Assembly: GCA_019828545.1 (NCBI GenBank) | Contig: JACVRA010000301.1 | Coordinates: 1 to 64,000, forward strand | Origin: Paracamarosporium sp. OC-R06-R3 | Taxonomy: Eukaryota > Ascomycota > Dothideomycetes > Pleosporales > Didymosphaeriaceae | Direction: 5' to 3' | DNA length: 64,000 bases | In this document: piece after piece, positions 57,374 through 64,000 of the stretch | How the letters are laid out: each line of letters begins with the position of its first letter | Position numbering within the stretch: the stretch's first letter is position 1 | Notes under the pieces: model-generated | Told to the model about the DNA's origin: nothing | Databases searched by the model: none | The model's input: the letters and a program-made list of their open reading frames with translations, nothing else | Program-made: the position numbers and the translations under genes

Positions 57374-59236
57374 ATGAAACTCACGGGATTGCCGACAGCA
57401 GCAGCTCTGGCTGCCAATCCCCTCCTCCCTCGCCAGAACGGTTCACCCGACTACAATGCTGCACCACCCAATCTAACGACCTTGGCGAACGTATCGCTAT
57501 TTGATACATGGAGGCCTCGAGCTCATGTACTACCAGCGTATGGTCAAATCGGTGACCCATGTATGCACTACACAGATCCTTCCACGGGTCTCTTCCACGT
57601 TGGTTACCTACACGAGGGTGCCTCAGGAGCAACCACCTCCGACCTGGTCACATATACTGACCTCAACCCCAACTCGGAGCCCTTTATCCATGCAGGGGGG
57701 ATCAATGACCATGTTGCCGTGTTTGATGGAAGCGTCATCGAAAGAGGTATCAACGGAACGCCAACGCTGCTGTACACGAGCGTAAACTACCTCCCTATTC
57801 AATGGACTATTCGGTACACCAAAGGGAGCGAAACACAATCTCTCGCCGTTGCAACAGATGGTGGACATAATTTTACCAAGCTGGAGCACGGACCGGTGAT
57901 CCCAAGCCCGCCATTCGCATATAACGTAACAGGATTCCGCGATCCATTCGTCTTCCAAAGCTCCAGCTTTGATCGGTTGCTCGAGAGCAGTAACGGTACC
58001 TGGTACACCATCATCTCTGGAGGGATCCACGGCGAAGGCCCAAGCTTGTTTCTCTACAGACAATACGAGCAAGATCCGCAATTCGAGACTTGGGAGTTCC
58101 TTGGCCAATGGTGGAGCGAGGAAGCAAACTCGACATGGACTGAGGCTGGTTGGGCCGGACGATGGGGCTTCAACTTCGAAGTCGGGAACGTGTTCGCTCT
58201 AGATTCCAATGGCTATAATGCAGAAGGCGAGACGTTCGTCACGTTGGGTGCTGAGTGGTCATATACACCAATAGTTCCGCAAGTATCCGACAACAGGGAG
58301 ATGCTTTGGGCCTCGGGAACGCATAAAATTGTCGACGGGAAGCTGCAGTTCCAGCCTTCTATGGCAGGCAGGCTAGATGCAGGGCGTTCTGCCTATGCAG
58401 CAGCTGGAAAACATCTACCATCGTCTTCGCAAGCCAGTCAAAACAGCGGTGCCCCAGACCGTTTCATCACCTACCTTTGGCTGACAGGCGACTTCTATGG
58501 CACGCTGGACTTTCCGACTCCGCAGCAGAACTGGACTGGTTCGCTTCTACTGCCGAGAGAACTTAGTGTAGGCTACATAAATGTTGCCAACAATGCATTG
58601 GCATGGGAGAAAGGCTCTTGGAGGGTAGAATCGCAGAACGACAACGGCACCCTCACACTCGCCACTCTTCGACAACAGATTGCGCGAGAGCCCCTGGCAG
58701 CTTTCCAGCAGAACGCCACCAATTCCACCACGCAGTCCGGAGGCGCCATTTCTTCGAGCCGCGCCCTCGACCAAAGTCCACGTTCAAAACACTATCTCCT
58801 TACCGCATCGATCTCCTTCTCATCCCGCACAAACAACGATCTCAAAGCCGGATTTTCCATCCTCTCCGGTCCAAACGAGCACACGAACATCTACTACCAG
58901 TTCTCTAATGAAAGTCTTATCATCGATCGCTCGAATAGCTCGGCTGCAGCGGCCACAACTCCTGGCATCATCGCAGACAACGAGTCTGGGAAATTGCGGT
59001 TATTCGACGTTCCAAGTGCGAATGGTACCAGTGTTGAGACTCTAGAGCTTACGATTGTCGTCGACGGCGGAGTTGTAGAAGTCCATGCCAACGATCGATT
59101 CGCGATTAGTACGTGGGTGCGGAGCTGGTATGAGGATAGCACCGACGTAGGGTTCTTTGTCGAAGGGGGAGAGGTGGAGTTCGGCGAAGTAAAAATCTGG
59201 GAGGGGTTAGTTGATGCGTGGCCGGGGAGGTCGTAG
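57374..59236 (+). CDS. GH32 glycoside hydrolase (invertase/fructanase type), probably secreted
   Basis: Hydrolyses terminal or internal fructosyl bonds of sucrose, inulin or levan. Intronless, 620 aa from ATG 57374. The nucleophile region is GQIGDPCMHY (Asp61) in place of the usual NDPNG. The stabiliser motif is FRDPFVF (RDP 189-191) and the acid/base is Glu269 in FEVGNVF, where most family members have EC. A C-terminal beta-sandwich follows, with N-glycosylation sequons throughout. The N-terminus has a short hydrophobic stretch ending LLPRQNG, with a Kex2-like LPR; the signal peptide is weak. The altered motifs match the fungal GH32 branch that lacks NDPNG/EC, so the exact substrate is open. 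Confidence 0.88.
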   Translation: MKLTGLPTAAALAANPLLPRQNGSPDYNAAPPNLTTLANVSLFDTWRPRAHVLPAYGQIGDPCMHYTDPSTGLFHVGYLHEGASGATTSDLVTYTDLNPNSEPFIHAGGINDHVAVFDGSVIERGINGTPTLLYTSVNYLPIQWTIRYTKGSETQSLAVATDGGHNFTKLEHGPVIPSPPFAYNVTGFRDPFVFQSSSFDRLLESSNGTWYTIISGGIHGEGPSLFLYRQYEQDPQFETWEFLGQWWSEEANSTWTEAGWAGRWGFNFEVGNVFALDSNGYNAEGETFVTLGAEWSYTPIVPQVSDNREMLWASGTHKIVDGKLQFQPSMAGRLDAGRSAYAAAGKHLPSSSQASQNSGAPDRFITYLWLTGDFYGTLDFPTPQQNWTGSLLLPRELSVGYINVANNALAWEKGSWRVESQNDNGTLTLATLRQQIAREPLAAFQQNATNSTTQSGGAISSSRALDQSPRSKHYLLTASISFSSRTNNDLKAGFSILSGPNEHTNIYYQFSNESLIIDRSNSSAAAATTPGIIADNESGKLRLFDVPSANGTSVETLELTIVVDGGVVEVHANDRFAISTWVRSWYEDSTDVGFFVEGGEVEFGEVKIWEGLVDAWPGRS

Positions 59237-60382
59237 TACGTATGTAGAAATAAAACTACTGACGGTCGACGAAGCGATTGTTTTTTTGGACTGAGTTGGT
59301 ATGTGCTTCGTACAGAGTGGTGAACTCATATCCTACCTTACGAGCCTTTATGTTTTTCACTTCCCGGCACGCATATGATTTCGCGTCGTCTACGTCCACT
59401 GCCCAACGTGTAACTCCTTCATGCTCACCTACCACGCTTTTGCAGCCACGAATCAACGACGGACCGCAAAACCCGTCCATTCTTCACCTACATTTGCGCC
59501 TGAGTGCGAAGACCAGCCTGAGATTGATTATTATTGGCGAATCTTGGGAGCGCGCTGGAGATGCGTGTAGGCATGAGGACGGTGAGGCAGTGAACAGGAT
59601 TAAAAGTGTTTTCTTACCATAAAAACTGTAGATATCAAAGATTTGAAGAGGGTGTTCGAGAGCGATGAAATGTACGGTGGTGGTAGTCAGTACGAAGTAT
59701 TGGATACGAGAATTGGAGACTTAGTATTGGAGAATCGCGGGTCTATTATCGATCAATCTAGCAGAACACGTATACATACGTAACCACAACCCTTCGCACA
59801 TCCCTGTGTTTAGTTAACAGTTGATAACCACAATTTCACCACCACACCACACCACGGCATCAAATACACTCGTTCCTGAATCACACGACAAAACCAACCA
59901 GGCCGCGTTGTACTTCGCGTTTGAAACGAACGAGTAGTACAAGGATCAACGGCTATATACCGCGAAGTTCTCATTACCCACTTACCTTATTCTTCTTTAT
60001 GAAACAATGTATCGCGAGGGAAATTCCTCCAGACGTCAAGCTACGAAACGAAAAGATGGGTAATCCAGACTCGCACGTACGAATGAAGATGGTAAAGTCG
60101 AAGGTCATAGCGGAAGTTGTAAACAGATAAGGAGAAGGCGCAGCGTTCTGTCCAATAATACATTTTATTTCCTCAACATTGATGATTCATGAACAAGTGA
60201 CAAGTATGCTAGATAATGGACGACGAAGGATGTATACACCGCGTCGAACTATACCAGCAACATCGAGTCTTGAAATCCCACCATCTAGCCTCGTAAAACA
60301 CGCCCAATATGCCAACAATTTTTCACGCCCACCAACAGCTAGCCTTGTAACCCACTATTCCCTTTCACACCTCGACAAACCC
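59237..60382. other. Convergent 3' interval, no gene seen
   Basis: 1.15 kb between the GH32 gene and the converging zinc-finger gene. Short open stretches only. Confidence 0.5.
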
Positions 60383-63300
60383 TTAATGAAACCCACAATG
60401 TCCCGTCATCACCGAATCCACCGACGCCGCTACAGCCTTCACCGAAACCTGATACTCCCTGTCCGCAAAATTAGGCTTCGGATCCCCCATATGCATAGCA
60501 TGAGCGCCGTGCAGCGCCTTCTGCGCCGCAACGTTCATGCGCCGCTCACACATTCCGCAGTACCACGTAGACACTTTACTGTAGCCCAATTTCTCTGTGC
60601 AGCACCGGTGGAAGAATCGCGTTGAACAACCAGAGAACATACATTGGACGAGGGTGTCGTCGTTTTCGGGATGTTCAGGGGCGTTGTCGTGGCAGTAACA
60701 GATGGTTTGGTCTTCGGGTGAGGTTTCGCACTTCTTGCGCATGGATTCTAGAAATTCTTCTGTGATGGTGTGTCGAGAGTTCGTGTGCCGCAAGCGTTCG
60801 TTCTTGCTAGCTAGGCCCTGGAAGCGGTCGACTTGCGTGAGGGTCTTTCCCTTGGTATAGCCTCGGATGTAGTCGTAGACCTCCCAGTACAATCGCTTCG
60901 GCATCCGCTTGTCGTCTAGTTGGCTCATCATCAATGAGTCGTTGACTTGCCAGTTCCGGCCTTCAGTGTAGAGCCATAGATAGAGGTCTGCATCGATGAG
61001 CATGAGCCTACCCTTTGTCTCCGGCTGGGTCTCAAAGAACTGCATGAGCTTCTCGCTCTGCATGTAGTTGTAAGGTCCGATTTGGCATGGATCGGGCCCT
61101 GCGTAGACAATGTACTTGTCATTGTTTTGATCGACTGGATCCATGCACTTGCAATAGGTCCTGTGGTATGGACAATTGACTGTCCCAGAGGTCTCAAAGG
61201 GACATTCTTTGAAGAATAGACAGTCTATGAGTTTATCGTATGCGGGATGATCTGGTGTGAAGACCGGCCTGGATAAGCTGTCGACCTTGGTGAAGCTCAC
61301 GAACTTGACCCAATCTTTTTGTCGGCCGATCTTGGTCGATGGCCTAGAAGTCGAGGGTGCTGCGCGCTTAAGAGAACCGGAAGCGATATAATGGCGCCGA
61401 GGGGAAGCGACGCTGTCCAGTGCGTATCCGCTCGTAGATCGAGTTGGTCCATTCTTAAGCTCTAATTTCGGCGTCGGCCCTACGAGCGGGGAAGGCAAAG
61501 TTCGTGTCGAGCGCCCCGAACGCATGCTGTCCGCCCCAGTCTCTATAGACATCGCAGTTTCAGTGTGCTCATCCATCAACGTGGATGTGTCACGTGAAGG
61601 TAAGCATGATACCGCGTTGTCAGAAGCCGAAGAATACGAACAAGGACTGTCTGGTCCATTGTTTCCAGAGAGCACATCAATCTGCTCCGACACTGTAGGT
61701 TCCTTTTCGGCGGCCCTCCTAGCCTTACGCTGAGCCTCACGCTGTTTCTTCTTTTCCTTCTTCTTCCTCGACTCAGCAGGAGCGTGTTGGACATCCATCT
61801 CGATTGCAGCTTCACTGGTCGTCTGCAAGGACCTCTTATCCGTCTCCAGCTGCTCCTTTCGCTCCTCAATCTGTGCCTTCGCGTCGGTCCTCCTGAACAC
61901 ATGTTAATGATAGGCTTCAACATCAAAATGTTTTGCACATACGCTTGACGTGTATCTCGCTCTGATTCCTCAGCCATGTTCCGCATCTCGGCCTCATGTG
62001 GGTGTAACGAGGCCATCACACCCACTCGTGTTGGCTTCAGGGAAGGCCGAGGAGCTTTAGGAGCCACGTTAAAGACATCATGAGCAGAAGCCTTTGACAC
62101 TGTCCCGTTTGCTGAGCGTCGACTGCCAGGGCTTGCAGCAGCACCCACAGTCTGCCATCCATCGTCAAAGTCCGGCGCGGGACAATGGCTTGACAACTCG
62201 CTTGACGATAAGTTTTGTGCACTTCGTCTCAGTGCGGCAAGTGGTTTGATAATCCCGGTCTTGCTATGTTTCCACGGATTACGAAACTTGATCATCTGCG
62301 GCGGGGTGATGTCTGTGTTGATGATTCTCAGCGAAGGTGGCGGTTTCGGTGTATCCTCCTTTGGGGAATCGCCGTCTTCTTCAACAGCTAGTACTTCTTC
62401 GAGAAGACCGTCGCTACTGAGCTTCTTATGCGACTGTTCAGTATGCCGTCGATCAGCATCGTTCAAGGTGGCTGCCGACATGTTCCGCAAATCTTCATGT
62501 GTCACGAGGTCATCTTGGTAGATTTCTTCCTCCTCGACGGCTGTCAAGCTACCCGAAGATGCAGAGTCAGAGCCAACAGACCGATACTTCTCACCCGTCT
62601 TCCAGTCTTTGTCCGCATAACGGCTTGCCATGATGTCGTAGCTCGCTCGGCTCGTGTACCGCAGGAAGGCGGCCCTACGCATCCTAATCTCCAGCTCATC
62701 CTTCTTAGCAGATACGAGATCCGCGATTATGTGATCTTTGAGCTCAGATACAAGGGCTTTGAAGTTCGCTAGTTCCTTGTTTCGCAGACCTCGATTCCTC
62801 TCATTACGCTTGAGTAGCTCGGCGATGCGAAGGATCTCGAAGACACGCTCGATTTCAGCAGCGAAGTCGATGTCGACACCTGAAATACGCCCAAACTCTT
62901 GGATGTCGCTTCGCTTCTGGCCGTCGTTGTAGCACTGCGCATTATATTTTAGATGTTGCTCGATCTCTTCGATTTCTTCGGGGTTTTCCGGGATCTCAGT
63001 GTCTGTCTGAGAGGCTGCAGGATGTAGAACGGAGTCGATGTATTTGATCTCTTCTTGTGTGATGACCTTGGCTCTGCTCGCCGCTCTAATCTTTCTCTTC
63101 TGCTCCTTCTTGTCTCTCTTCTTTAACGGTACGTCGCCAGATGTAGAAGACCGATCGTCATTGTCAAACGCATCCGAATATCTCAATTTTGACCGGCCTC
63201 TATCGTGTTCGTCCTCAGGGATGATAGGCCAATCTTCGCCACAACTCTCGTATATGATCCGGATCTGTTCACACATGTCATGGTGGCGCTTGTAGTGGTG

Positions 63301-63628
63301 CTCGTCGATATGCATGCACATGTCGCATGTGTGGCCACGGTTTCGCATAAACATGGTCTGGTGGAAGCGAAAACATGGCTCCGCATGCGTTCCGAAGCAC
63401 GAGGACCGGGCACTGGGGTGTGAGAGTGGGCGATCGCAGAATCCGCAGTGGTGCTCTAAAAGCCAATTAGCATACGGCAAGTCTAGGGTATGAAGGCCCC
63501 GGTTGCACTTACTGAGAGCGTCTGAGTCCTCCCATCTGACCTCTGTTAGACGTGTTCTTGGCCACTGACAAGGAAGGTACTCACCGGAACAGGACGTCTT
63601 TGCCCATGGCGAACGGCAGGTATGGCAC
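60383..63628 (-). CDS. Large zinc-finger protein, 5' end unresolved
   Basis: Exons on minus: a start region up to 63585 (acceptor proposed at 63628), then 63542-63513, 63455-61943 and 61892-60383; about 1030 aa. The N-terminal part is Cys/His-rich (CHTCRSPW, HHCGFCDRPL, HTCDMCM). The middle is charged and partly coiled coil (IERVFEILRIAELLKRNERN, RKKKEKKKQREAQRKARRAAEKE). The C-terminus has a PHD-like finger (CYCHDNAPE...QCMFSGC...FFHRCC...WYCGMCERRM). Chromatin-related function is suggested only by that finger. No ATG was found in frame upstream: an in-frame TAG lies at 63675-63673 and the open frame before it has no ATG. The first exon is therefore missing, perhaps beyond the window edge. 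Confidence 0.7.
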
Positions 63629-64000
63629 CTACGTAGACAGGCAATGCGACTTGTGGGAAGTCCGACGACAGTCTAGGTTAACCAAGGCGGGAGATCCGTG
63701 TTGAAATGTCGGAGGGTGCGGGGGTTGGGGCGCAGGTTTATGAAACGGGTAGTTGCAGCTCTTCGCGATGCTTCGCTATGGCTGTGAAATAGTATCGCGG
63801 ACGGGCCAACGCATTGATGACACGCGTAACACGAATAGGGATCGTCGTGACAGAGCTTTTGTATTATTTTTGCTACGGTTGGCCGGAGTACCCTAGCCGA
63901 ATGCGCTTGTGGCGGCTGTCGGTCACTCAGGAGACGGACAAGAAACAAGAGAAAAAGCACAGTCCGAAACGAGTCGAAACGAGTGACTGATTAGAAGCTG
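63629..64000. other. Right-edge interval, probable 5' part of the zinc-finger gene
   Basis: A minus-strand frame is open from the edge region to 63673 with CYACHQC near 63,820, matching the Cys style of the neighbour, then stops at TAG. It may be an upstream exon with an unrecognised donor, or leader sequence. Confidence 0.3.

Noticed and set aside
61576..62037. Continuation of the 63480 frame past 61943
   Set aside because: The GTATGT donor at 61942 and the acceptor at 61893 join the two long frames. The read-through stretch lacks protein-like sequence.

Overview
The window comes from a filamentous ascomycete, probably a plant-associated Dothideomycete (Pleosporales-like). The genus is an inference. 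Genes are single and monocistronic, lie on both strands, and carry short GT-AG introns of about 45-215 bases. The gene set fits such a fungus: a XlnR/XLR-1-type xylanolytic regulator, a secreted AA9 copper monooxygenase, a GH32 fructan/sucrose hydrolase and a HET-domain protein. The nuclear tRNA-Leu(AAG) has an intron and no encoded CCA.

Layout. 0.5-2.2 kb: flavocytochrome b2-type L-lactate dehydrogenase. 2.6-2.7 kb: tRNA-Leu(AAG). 2.7-11.5 kb: a long block with no intact gene. 11.5-14.7 kb (minus): the xylanolytic regulator, whose zinc cluster is completed by a 16-base micro-exon. 14.7-18.8 kb: long empty interval. 18.8-20.3 kb: aldehyde dehydrogenase. 21.5-22.4 kb: small unknown gene. 22.8-23.7 kb (minus) and 24.3-26.2 kb (plus): divergent pair, ribose-5-phosphate isomerase and the regulatory subunit of the NEDD8-activating enzyme. 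27.3-28.4 kb: a small Cys-rich protein and a probably broken gene. 29.8-31.4 kb: AA9 monooxygenase. 32.7 kb: small unknown gene. 33.6-34.7 kb: mitochondrial rhomboid protease. 35.1-37.7 kb: secreted seven-exon mosaic protein. 39.0-40.4 kb: two same-frame ORFs separated by one TAG, the first with an 11-copy Glu-Asp-Leu repeat. 41.8-43.5 kb: HEXXH metallopeptidase-like protein. 44.5-45.2 kb (minus) and 45.4-46.6 kb (plus): glia maturation factor-like actin regulator, divergent from a molybdopterin-binding-fold protein. 47.4-48.2 kb: Ras GTPase. 48.2-52.1 kb: microsatellite-rich gap. 52.1-54.3 kb: HET-domain protein. 56.0-56.9 kb (minus) and 57.4-59.2 kb (plus): U2 snRNP A' and GH32 enzyme, divergent. 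60.4-63.6 kb: zinc-finger protein whose 5' end is unresolved.

Housekeeping genes (RPI, NAE1/ULA1, GMF, Ras, U2A', rhomboid) alternate with secreted or lineage-specific genes. XlnR is the known regulator of plant cell-wall degradation, so a cell-wall-active AA9 enzyme 15 kb away is thematically related, but nothing here proves a cluster. Exon borders were worked out by eye from splice signals, reading-frame continuity and remembered family sequence; no database search was run. I found no convincing intact transposon, CRISPR array or complete novel system. The most unusual items are the micro-exon, the EDL-repeat/single-stop locus, the secreted mosaic protein and the strand-composition switches.
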